From Actinomycetota bacterium (GTDB lineage: Bacteria > Actinomycetota > Acidimicrobiia > Acidimicrobiales > Ilumatobacteraceae), in contig WLEX01000107.1 in the NCBI GenBank assembly GCA_009704065.1, forward strand, positions 1-5,035: a stretch of DNA of 5,035 nucleotides, in the 5' to 3' direction. Positions 1 through 5,035 of this stretch are shown here, in pieces. The notes beneath the pieces are model-generated. The model saw only the letters and a list, made by a program, of their open reading frames with translations. It did not search any database and was not told where the DNA came from. The position numbers and the translations under genes are program-made. Within the stretch, counting starts at the first letter, position 1; every line of letters begins with the position of its first letter.

Positions 1-34
1 CCCCCGACTGAATTACCTTCGCCGAGTCTGCCAT
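1..34 (-). CDS. Possible 5' end of a divergent gene, cut by the window edge
   Basis: An ATG on the minus strand at 34-32 opens a frame with no stop to the window edge, reading MADSAKVIQSG. The composition is that of a normal soluble protein N-terminus, and the place is right for a gene divergent from the F420 enzyme. Only 11 codons are visible and I see no clear Shine-Dalgarno or TANNNT box upstream on this strand, so it may be chance. No function can be proposed. Confidence 0.2.
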   Translation of the reverse strand, partial: MADSAKVIQSG

Positions 35-51
35 GCCGGCATAGGGCGCAC

Positions 52-57
52 TACTGT
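52..57 (+). promoter_or_regulatory. Putative -10 box of a leaderless promoter for the F420 oxidoreductase gene
   Basis: TACTGT matches the actinobacterial -10 consensus TANNNT. Six bases (58-63) separate it from the ATG at 64, so transcription would be expected to start at or next to the A of the start codon, giving a leaderless mRNA. No Shine-Dalgarno-like purine run lies in the usual place before this ATG, which agrees. The -35 region is weak. A perfect 10-bp palindrome, ATGCCGGCAT at 33-42, lies between the -35 and -10 positions and could bind a regulator. The same layout recurs before the aminotransferase gene at 4014. Confidence 0.45.
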
Positions 58-63
58 CACACC

Positions 64-1101
64 ATGGCTGTTGTCCCTGCACACCCCGAACTTGGCTTTT
101 ATACCTTGGCTGGCGCCCCTAAAAGCCCACATGACATGTTGGGCGAACTAGCCGCGGCCGAAGCAATGGGGCTTGGAACTGCATTCATTTCCGAACGATT
201 CAATATCAAAGAAGCTGGTGCTCTCACAGGAGCCGCCGTGGCAGTTACCAAATCACTTTCCATTGTTACAGCAGCTACGAACCACACCACTCGCCATCCT
301 CTTGTGACCGCGTCATGGGCAAGCACTTTACATCTCATGAGCCAAGGGCGATTCAGTCTCGGTCTTGGTCGAGGCATCGACGCCATGTTCAAGGCATACG
401 GCATGCCGCTTGCAACAACAGACTCCATGGAGCAATTCGCATACCTCATGCGCAAGCTGTGGCACGGAGAAACCGTGATGAACTACGCAGACCTCACCGG
501 CACGTACCCCGTCTTACGCCTCGACCCAGCTTTCGATCTCGACATCCCTCTCAGCGTCACAGCCTTTGGGCAAAAGACATTAGAGATGGCGGGTCGTGCC
601 TACGACAACGTGATCTTGCATACGTTCTTCACCGACGAGACAACCGAGCGTGCAGTGAATACTGTGAAACGTTCAGCTGAACAAGCAGGACGTGATCCCG
701 ACACCGTAAAAGTGTGGTCGTGTTTTGCCACCATTGGTGACCACATCGATCCGGCCCTTCGCTTAAAGAAAACTGTGGGCCGACTTGCTACATATCTGCA
801 GGCATACGGCGACCTCATGGTCACTACCAACAACTGGGATCCTGAAGTATTGAGGAAATTCCGTGACGATGAATTCGTGCGCACATTTCCTGGTGCACTC
901 GATGCAAAAGGAACAACCGAAGACTTAGAGCGGGTCGCTCCCCTCATTCCACAAGAATGGCTAGCTCCATCGGCAAGCGGCACACCCGAACAATGTGTTG
1001 CTGCCATTCGTCATCAGTTCGCACTTGGTTGTGACGGCGTGATTATGCATGGCGCAACTCCCACCGAGCTTGCACCGATCGTTGCCGCATACAAGAACTA
1101 G
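64..1101 (+). CDS. F420-dependent LLM-class oxidoreductase (MSMEG_2249-like family)
   Basis: This is a complete 345-residue protein of the bacterial luciferase-like monooxygenase superfamily, a TIM-barrel fold using reduced F420 or FMN. Visible hallmarks are the N-terminal strand GFYTLAGAP (residues 11-19), the family motif GRFSLGLGRG (95-104), and the C-terminal GTPEQC segment (306-311) followed by a helix and GCDGVIMHG, the usual close of the barrel. From memory it best fits the actinobacterial family called probable F420-dependent oxidoreductase, MSMEG_2249 type (TIGR03857). There is no signal peptide or membrane segment, so it should be cytosolic. The ATG at 64 is the first Met, and the protein reaches the conserved first strand about ten residues later, as expected. 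The frame stays open upstream to the window edge but without a Met or a ribosome site. Its TAG overlaps the convergent hydrolase stop by 4 bp. The substrate is unknown. F420 rather than FMN is inferred from the family. Confidence 0.88.
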   Translation: MAVVPAHPELGFYTLAGAPKSPHDMLGELAAAEAMGLGTAFISERFNIKEAGALTGAAVAVTKSLSIVTAATNHTTRHPLVTASWASTLHLMSQGRFSLGLGRGIDAMFKAYGMPLATTDSMEQFAYLMRKLWHGETVMNYADLTGTYPVLRLDPAFDLDIPLSVTAFGQKTLEMAGRAYDNVILHTFFTDETTERAVNTVKRSAEQAGRDPDTVKVWSCFATIGDHIDPALRLKKTVGRLATYLQAYGDLMVTTNNWDPEVLRKFRDDEFVRTFPGALDAKGTTEDLERVAPLIPQEWLAPSASGTPEQCVAAIRHQFALGCDGVIMHGATPTELAPIVAAYKN

Positions 1102-1862
1102 TCGAACTTCTCCCAGTGAGCCATCAAGATGTCGGCGGCTTGTGAAGGTTGCTGACACATCCACCAATGTCCCACATCGGCAATAGTGGCAACATCGGCG
1201 TTCACACTGTGCGCCATAGATGTCATCATTTCCACTGACCCTGCAAAATGATCACCTTCGGCAATAATCACTAAGCCATTCGATGGTTGCGCGGCAAGAA
1301 ATTGTTGCCCTAACTGTGCCATCACGGGCTGAGCAGCATCGCGATACAACGCCAATACGCAACGCGCCATGTCGTCATTGATATGACGCTTCACTTCAGC
1401 AGCAATTTCAGCTGTCATTCCTAATCCACTGAATGCTTCAACAAATTGTTCATCGGGCATGGCCACCATGCCAGCCACCATTTGTTCACCTAGGTCAGGT
1501 GCCTGCCAACCTTGTGCTGCATCGTGCCATTGGTAATCAGCATGTAAGAGACCCGCACAATCGGCAGCCCAACTACGAACAATGTCGGGGCGTTCACTTA
1601 ACACGCCAAACACATGACCCGCTCCCCAGTCATGTCCCACCAAATCAATTGAACCATCAATGCTGTCGAGTTCACCTATGAGCCAGTCACGATATTCGCG
1701 AACGGTGCCACCCCATCCTGTAGGTGAAGGCGCACCAAAACCAGGCGGAGTGAGCAACACAATGTTTTCTACGCCACGACGGGCAAGTTCTGAAACAAGC
1801 AGCGACCAGATCGCTGATGTTTCAGGATTACCGTGCACAAAAACTTTGGTGACTTTGCTCAT
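1098..1862 (-). CDS. Alpha/beta hydrolase, Asp-nucleophile (epoxide hydrolase-like)
   Basis: This is a complete 254-residue alpha/beta-hydrolase-fold enzyme. The oxyanion-hole motif HGNPETS is at residues 10-16. The nucleophile elbow is GHDWGAG (76-82), placing Asp78 where serine hydrolases have Ser. The likely acid is Asp204 (EGDHF) and the likely base is His232 (VGHWW). Asp in a HDWG elbow is typical of epoxide hydrolases and haloalkane dehalogenases, which form an ester intermediate with the substrate. The cap region, about 105-185, contains LYRDA (172-176), a segment common in the cap of this group. The protein is shorter than typical bacterial epoxide hydrolases (about 290-330 residues), so the substrate class is uncertain and fluoroacetate dehalogenase-like or C-C hydrolase-like roles are possible. 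The start at 1862 lies 9 bases after the crotonase stop. An AGGG (1873-1870, 7 bases before the ATG) overlaps that stop codon, so the two genes are probably co-transcribed and translationally coupled. The product is predicted to be cytosolic. Confidence 0.88.
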   Translation of the reverse strand: MSKVTKVFVHGNPETSAIWSLLVSELARRGVENIVLLTPPGFGAPSPTGWGGTVREYRDWLIGELDSIDGSIDLVGHDWGAGHVFGVLSERPDIVRSWAADCAGLLHADYQWHDAAQGWQAPDLGEQMVAGMVAMPDEQFVEAFSGLGMTAEIAAEVKRHINDDMARCVLALYRDAAQPVMAQLGQQFLAAQPSNGLVIIAEGDHFAGSVEMMTSMAHSVNADVATIADVGHWWMCQQPSQAADILMAHWEKFD

Positions 1863-1871
1863 TTCACAACC

Positions 1872-2648
1872 CTACGCTTTGTTCTTCGATTTCAAATATG
1901 CAGCACTCGCTGCACGACTTTCTGGATCGTATGTTGCGATAACTAGTGAGTCGGCATCGTTGGCGTTACGTGCTGTTCCAATCATCTCTTCTGTCACTGC
2001 ATTCACTTGTTGCTTCGTTGTGCGTAATGAGTACCCGGGTTTTGCTGCTAGCGACTGCGCCAATGCTTCAACATATGCAACAAGTTCTGCTTCAGAAACA
2101 ATGGTGTTGAGAAACCCAAGAGACTTTGCTTCGGGTGGGTAAAACGGACGGCATGTAAGAACCAACTCTTTGGTAGCTGCCGGACCAATCTCGCGCACCA
2201 AACGAGGGATACCACCCCACGCCAAAGGAATACCAAGATCAACTTCGGGAATGGAAAACATTGCGGTGTCAGCAGCAACACGAAGATCACAACTTGCAGC
2301 AATCACTACTCCACCACCAATGCAGTGCCCTTGAATTGCTGCGATGGTGAGCGCATTCATATTTGTGACAGCTTCAGCCATCAACCGACCAAGGTCGGCA
2401 CTTTCTCGGACTCCAAACTCAGGGTCAGGATTGGAAAAATCATTCAGGTCGAATCCGGCACAAAAGGAGCGCCCCTGCCCCGAAACCACCACAACCTTCA
2501 CGTCGCGTTGTTCGTCGAACCATCGCGAGGCTGCAGCCATATCTTTCATCACCTGGCGAGACAGAGCATTTAGACGATCAGGTCGCGCCATTTGCAGCCT
2601 GCCGATTGCTCCATCGACTGACACTGCAAGGGTTTCAAACTGAGCCAT
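1872..2648 (-). CDS. Enoyl-CoA hydratase/isomerase (crotonase) family protein
   Basis: This 258-residue protein has the usual length for the crotonase superfamily, which acts on acyl-CoA thioesters through an oxyanion hole. Visible motifs are RPDRLNAL (22-29), SFCAGFDL (61-68, first oxyanion-hole peptide), GHCIGGG (107-113, second oxyanion-hole glycine) followed by SCDLRVA, and IPEVDLGI (133-140) with GGIPRLVREIG (145-155). Glu135 aligns with Glu164 of rat mitochondrial hydratase, but the position of Glu144 is Val115 (codon at 2304-2306). It may therefore be an enoyl-CoA isomerase or another crotonase reaction rather than a classical hydratase. The frame stays open upstream to an ATG at 2825, but I chose the ATG at 2648. 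It is preceded by GAGGAG at 7 bases, the protein then begins at the conserved strand, and the extra 59 residues look non-coding and overlap the divergent thiolase. It leads a two-gene operon with the hydrolase. Confidence 0.9.
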   Translation of the reverse strand: MAQFETLAVSVDGAIGRLQMARPDRLNALSRQVMKDMAAASRWFDEQRDVKVVVVSGQGRSFCAGFDLNDFSNPDPEFGVRESADLGRLMAEAVTNMNALTIAAIQGHCIGGGVVIAASCDLRVAADTAMFSIPEVDLGIPLAWGGIPRLVREIGPAATKELVLTCRPFYPPEAKSLGFLNTIVSEAELVAYVEALAQSLAAKPGYSLRTTKQQVNAVTEEMIGTARNANDADSLVIATYDPESRAASAAYLKSKNKA

Positions 2649-2655
2649 AGGAGGT

Positions 2656-2661
2656 CTCCTC
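2656..2661 (-). promoter_or_regulatory. Ribosome binding site that decides the crotonase start
   Basis: On the minus strand GAGGAG lies 7 bases before the ATG at 2648. It is a strong Shine-Dalgarno match and is the main reason for rejecting the longer start at 2825. It forms half of a small inverted repeat, AGGAG/CTCCT around 2649-2660, so the site could pair with the bases just before the start codon. Confidence 0.75.
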
Positions 2662-2715
2662 AATAGGTTGGCGGTGAATGCCGTGCCATAAGGTTTAGTC
2701 CGTACACCGCATGGC

Positions 2716-2730
2716 GCCTGCACTGCAGGC
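2716..2730. promoter_or_regulatory. 15-bp palindrome in the divergent crotonase/thiolase control region
   Basis: GCCTGCA and TGCAGGC form perfect 7-bp arms around a single central C. The site lies in the 100-bp gap (2649-2748) between the divergent start codons, 18 bases before the thiolase ATG and just upstream of its ribosome site. A short perfect palindrome between divergent acyl-CoA genes is the usual form of an operator for a dimeric repressor, TetR family being the commonest for such genes. That reading is inference. It could also fold as a hairpin in the thiolase 5' leader. No confident -35/-10 pair was found. TAAGGT at 2689-2694 is a candidate thiolase -10 box, which would put the palindrome downstream of the transcription start. 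Confidence 0.45.
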
Positions 2731-2736
2731 CACAAC

Positions 2737-2743
2737 AAAGGGG
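2737..2743 (+). promoter_or_regulatory. Ribosome binding site of the thiolase gene
   Basis: AAAGGGG lies 5 bases before the ATG at 2749. It is a moderate Shine-Dalgarno match and supports that start. This gene therefore differs from the two + strand genes with leaderless-type promoters. Confidence 0.55.
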
Positions 2744-2748
2744 ACCCC

Positions 2749-3978
2749 ATGGAACGTGAAGCTTGGATTATCGACGCAGTTCGCTCACCTCGAGGCAAGG
2801 GTAAGGAAACCGGTGCCCTGCACAACGTGCACCCTCAACGCATCTTGGCCCAGGTTCTTAATGGCCTGAAGGATCGTGTTGGTTTTGATACCGCCGAAGT
2901 GGATGACGTAGTGATGGGATGTGGCGCTGGCAGCGGCGACCACAGCATGGACATTGCTCGCATGTCGGCACTCGATGCCGGCTGGGCACTGGAAGCCCCC
3001 GGCGTCACCCTCAACCGTTTCTGTGGTTCCGGCCAACAAGCAGTCAACTTTGCTGCCATGGGCGTGTTGAGCGGCATGCAAGACATCGTGGTTGCTGGTG
3101 GCATCGAGTCGATGTCTCGTCCATCACCTATGCATGTCGACGGCTTCACTGCCAACAACAATCACCTTCGCGATCAGTACAACATGGTGCCGCAGGGAAT
3201 TTCTGCAGACCTCATTGCCACCGTTGAAGGTTTCTCACGTGAGCAGTGCGATGCGCTTGCAGTAGAAAGTCAGCGTCGTGCACAAATAGCAATTGCTGAA
3301 GGCCGTTTCGAACGCTCACTCATTCCTATCTTCCACGATGACGGCACTCTTGCACTTGCCGTTGACGAGCACCCACGTGCCGGCACCACACTTGCCGACC
3401 TTGCAAAGCTCACACCGAGCTTTGAAGGCATGGGCGGCTACAAAAAAGACCCCGAAGGTCTCAGCATCGATGAAACAGCTCGTCTTGCTTACCCACACAT
3501 CGCAGGCATCAACCATGTTCACCATGGCGGAAACTCTTCAGGTGTTGTCGATGGTGGTGCAGCAGTTCTTGTTACGTCACCCGACTATGCAAAAGCACAC
3601 GGCTTGAAGCCACGCGCACGCATCATCATGAGCGCCGTTGCGGGCACTGAACCCGTCATCATGCTCACCGCTCCCGGACCTGCTGCAAAGCTTGTTCTGA
3701 AAAAGGCCGGCATGACATTCGATGACATTGACTTGTTCGAAGTGAACGAAGCATTCGCTGCAGTGGTCTTGAAGTTCTTCAAAGACACCGGCGTTGATCC
3801 TGCAAAGGTCAACGTGAACGGCGGCGCAATGGCACTCGGACACCCCATCGGCGCAACCGGCGCCATGCTCATTGGCACACTGGTCGACGAGCTCGAGCGC
3901 CAAGACAAGACCACTGGCCTCATCACCATGTGCACCGGCGGTGGCATGGGAACAGCCACCATCATCGAACGCATCTAA
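2749..3978 (+). CDS. Thiolase: acetyl-CoA C-acyltransferase/acetyltransferase, FadA2-like
   Basis: This complete 409-residue thiolase has the normal family length of about 390-430. The enzyme cleaves 3-ketoacyl-CoA with CoA in the last step of beta-oxidation, or in reverse condenses two acyl-CoA units. All catalytic elements are visible: nucleophilic Cys92 in NRFCGSGQQ (89-97), NEAFA (333-337), His365 in ALGHPIGATG (362-371) and Cys395 in CTGGGMG (395-401). GGNSSG (260-265) replaces the GNASG-type loop of many thiolases. Segments such as INHVHHGGNSSG, the run around VPQGISADLIATVEGFSRE, and the ending MGTATIIERI resemble mycobacterial FadA2 as I recall it, so I regard it as FadA2-like without assigning the symbol. 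No targeting peptide is present and it should be a cytosolic tetramer. It diverges from the crotonase gene across a short control region and is followed 35 bases later by an aminotransferase gene. Chain-length preference cannot be read from the sequence. Confidence 0.93.
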   Translation: MEREAWIIDAVRSPRGKGKETGALHNVHPQRILAQVLNGLKDRVGFDTAEVDDVVMGCGAGSGDHSMDIARMSALDAGWALEAPGVTLNRFCGSGQQAVNFAAMGVLSGMQDIVVAGGIESMSRPSPMHVDGFTANNNHLRDQYNMVPQGISADLIATVEGFSREQCDALAVESQRRAQIAIAEGRFERSLIPIFHDDGTLALAVDEHPRAGTTLADLAKLTPSFEGMGGYKKDPEGLSIDETARLAYPHIAGINHVHHGGNSSGVVDGGAAVLVTSPDYAKAHGLKPRARIIMSAVAGTEPVIMLTAPGPAAKLVLKKAGMTFDDIDLFEVNEAFAAVVLKFFKDTGVDPAKVNVNGGAMALGHPIGATGAMLIGTLVDELERQDKTTGLITMCTGGGMGTATIIERI

Positions 3979-3983
3979 CTTCT

Positions 3984-4001
3984 CGCCAGCATCTGCTGGC
4001 G
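3984..4001. repeat. Perfect inverted repeat between the thiolase and aminotransferase genes
   Basis: CGCCAGCA and TGCTGGCG are perfect 8-bp arms with TC between them, beginning 6 bases after the thiolase stop. As RNA it would form a stable GC-rich stem of 7 bp with a 4-base loop. The next bases (TACAGTAGACAC) are not a T-run, so it is not a classical rho-independent terminator. It could be a U-less hairpin that slows or ends thiolase transcription or protects its mRNA 3' end. Alternatively it could be an operator, because it fills the spacer just upstream of the TACAGT box of the next gene. Both readings are inference. Confidence 0.55.
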
Positions 4002-4007
4002 TACAGT
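4002..4007 (+). promoter_or_regulatory. Putative -10 box of a leaderless promoter for the aminotransferase gene
   Basis: TACAGT fits TANNNT and is followed by six bases and then the ATG at 4014, the same geometry as at 52-63. No Shine-Dalgarno sequence precedes this ATG. The -35 position (about 3979-3984) is a poor match. The box abuts the inverted repeat at 3984-4001. If real, the aminotransferase has its own promoter and does not depend only on read-through from the thiolase. Confidence 0.45.
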
Positions 4008-4013
4008 AGACAC

Positions 4014-5035
4014 ATGCCAAGTCGCTTCCTTCACTCGTTTGCCAAGCCAACTTCCGATGCGTTTATCAACATCATCAAAGGCGAAGGTGCCCTCTTGTGG
4101 GACGACAAGGGAAACGAATACATCGACAGTATTGGCAGCCTGTGGTACTGCCAAATCGGCCATGGACGCAAAGAAATGGCCGACGCCATCGCAGCACAGG
4201 TCAATACACTCGAAACGTATTCCACATTCGATCCATTTACTAACCCGCTAGCCGAAGCAGTCGCAGCAAAAATCTCATCACTGTCCCCTATTCCTGATTC
4301 GCGAGTGTTTCTGTGTGGCAGTGGATCAGAATCAATTGATACAGCAATGAAGATTGCCCGCACTGCACAAATTCAAGCCGGTCACCCCGAACGCACCGTC
4401 ATCATTTCTCGTAATCGCGGATATCACGGAACCAACTACGGCGGCACCAGTGCACAAGGATTACCACTCAACAAAATTGGATACGGCACACTGCTCGAAG
4501 GCGTGATGCAAGTAGATGCCGACGATATTGAAGCTATGTCTGTTGCCTTCCAACAAAACAAAGGCAACATTGCCGCTGTTATTGCAGAGCCATTGCAAGG
4601 TGCTGGCGGTGTATGGCCGTCGAGCACTGAATATCTCATTGCACTTCGTCGTTTGTGCGACGACAATGGAGCATTCCTTATCTTCGATGAAGTGATCACA
4701 GGGTTTGGTCGCCTCGGTGAATGGTTTGGCGCCACCTATTACGGCGTCACCCCCGACATGATTACGTTTGCAAAGGGTGTCACCAGTGGGTACCAACCAT
4801 TAGGCGGTGTGATCACTGGCCCTGCCATCAATAACGCACTCACCGCTGACCCCGCATTCTTCTTGCGCCATGGCTACACCTACTCAGGTCATGCCACTGT
4901 GTGTGCTGCCGCACTCACCAACCTTGCCATCATGGAACGTGAAGGTCTTGTAGAACGTGCCAATCACATTGGCACTCGCATTGAAGATGGTCTCAAGGCA
5001 CTGAGCGCCGACGGCACTCTCACGGGTTATCGCGG
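4014..5035 (+). CDS. Class III PLP-dependent aminotransferase, 3' end missing
   Basis: The frame is open from the ATG at 4014 to the window edge, giving 340 codons of a protein that in this family usually has about 420-460 residues. It belongs to the class III (omega/acetylornithine-type) aminotransferases, cytosolic dimeric enzymes that move an amino group to a keto acid using pyridoxal phosphate. Visible elements are GSGSES (102-107, phosphate-binding, in place of the common GSEA form), RGYHG (135-139, ring stacking), IAEPLQGAGG (190-199), LIFDEVITGFGR (222-233) with Asp225 contacting the PLP ring nitrogen, and TFAKGVTSGYQPLGG (251-265) with Lys254 as the Schiff-base lysine. HGYTYSGHA follows, as in active enzymes. 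The GSGSESIDTA segment resembles actinobacterial 'aspartate aminotransferase family' proteins as I recall them. The amino donor (for example a polyamine, beta-alanine, GABA or taurine) cannot be decided. No frameshift is seen. The start is set by the first Met, the leaderless-type promoter and the family's usual N-terminus. Confidence 0.9.
   Translation, partial: MPSRFLHSFAKPTSDAFINIIKGEGALLWDDKGNEYIDSIGSLWYCQIGHGRKEMADAIAAQVNTLETYSTFDPFTNPLAEAVAAKISSLSPIPDSRVFLCGSGSESIDTAMKIARTAQIQAGHPERTVIISRNRGYHGTNYGGTSAQGLPLNKIGYGTLLEGVMQVDADDIEAMSVAFQQNKGNIAAVIAEPLQGAGGVWPSSTEYLIALRRLCDDNGAFLIFDEVITGFGRLGEWFGATYYGVTPDMITFAKGVTSGYQPLGGVITGPAINNALTADPAFFLRHGYTYSGHATVCAAALTNLAIMEREGLVERANHIGTRIEDGLKALSADGTLTGYR

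Noticed and set aside
1660..2142. A 160-codon + strand frame across the hydrolase/crotonase junction
   Set aside because: It is antisense to two well-supported genes and spans their boundary, with no recognisable motif or ribosome site.
2649..2825. N-terminal extension of the crotonase frame by 59 codons to an ATG at 2825
   Set aside because: It would overlap the thiolase start by 77 bases, its translation does not resemble the family, and a strong Shine-Dalgarno site marks the ATG at 2648.
3984..4013. Classical rho-independent terminator after the thiolase
   Set aside because: The stem is strong, but no T-run follows it, so the label terminator would overstate the evidence.
3577..4050. Minus-strand open frames of 129-157 codons opposite the thiolase
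   Set aside because: They are shadows of a thiolase with every catalytic motif intact. The translations are rich in Met, Cys, His and Ala in a way typical of antisense frames and show no domain.
4436..4796. Minus-strand open frames of about 100-110 codons near the right end
   Set aside because: They lie opposite the PLP-binding core of the aminotransferase, which is clearly the coding strand there.
4933..4945. Repeat of ATGGAACGTGAAG, also found at the thiolase start (2749-2761)
   Set aside because: It is a 13-base match inside the aminotransferase coding sequence that encodes MERE in both places. Chance codon similarity explains it, and the flanks do not match.
1..5035. Mobile element, CRISPR array, tRNA/rRNA, toxin-antitoxin or defence module
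   Set aside because: No transposase or integrase motifs, spaced direct repeats, RNA gene sequences or small paired genes were seen. The window is filled by five metabolic genes.

Overview
The window looks like ordinary chromosomal sequence from an actinobacterium of moderate GC. Two hand-counted 60-base rows gave about 48% and 57% GC; I did not compute the full value. The main clues are an F420-type luciferase-like oxidoreductase, a thiolase that resembles mycobacterial FadA2 as I remember it, and two genes whose ATG follows a TANNNT -10 box at a leaderless distance. An aquatic Acidimicrobiia-type genome would fit the moderate GC, but that placement is inference. Coding density is very high and no stretch over 300 bases lacks a gene.

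Layout, left to right. Bases 1-63 are a short upstream region with a likely promoter and possibly the first codons of a divergent gene. An F420-dependent LLM-class oxidoreductase follows on the + strand (64-1101). Its stop codon overlaps by 4 bp the stop codon of a convergent minus-strand alpha/beta hydrolase of the Asp-nucleophile, epoxide-hydrolase-like type (1098-1862). Nine bases separate that hydrolase from its upstream operon partner, a crotonase-fold enoyl-CoA hydratase/isomerase (1872-2648, minus). A 100-bp divergent intergenic region holding a 15-bp palindrome lies between the crotonase and a FadA2-like thiolase (2749-3978, +). After a 35-bp gap with a perfect 8-bp-arm inverted repeat and a second leaderless-type promoter comes a class III, PLP-dependent aminotransferase that runs off the right edge (4014 to beyond 5035).

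How they may work together: the crotonase and the thiolase are acyl-CoA (beta-oxidation-type) enzymes reading away from a shared control region, so joint regulation by a fatty-acid or acyl-CoA responsive repressor is a reasonable guess. The hydrolase could open an epoxide, or hydrolyse another substrate, ahead of that degradation. The F420 enzyme and the aminotransferase have family-level assignments only, and their substrates cannot be read from the sequence.

I see no mobile element, CRISPR array, RNA gene, toxin-antitoxin, phage or defence module. The points most worth following are the crotonase that lacks one of the two classical catalytic glutamates, the palindromes placed at the promoters, and the matched pair of leaderless promoters. 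I do not think the window contains a previously undescribed system.
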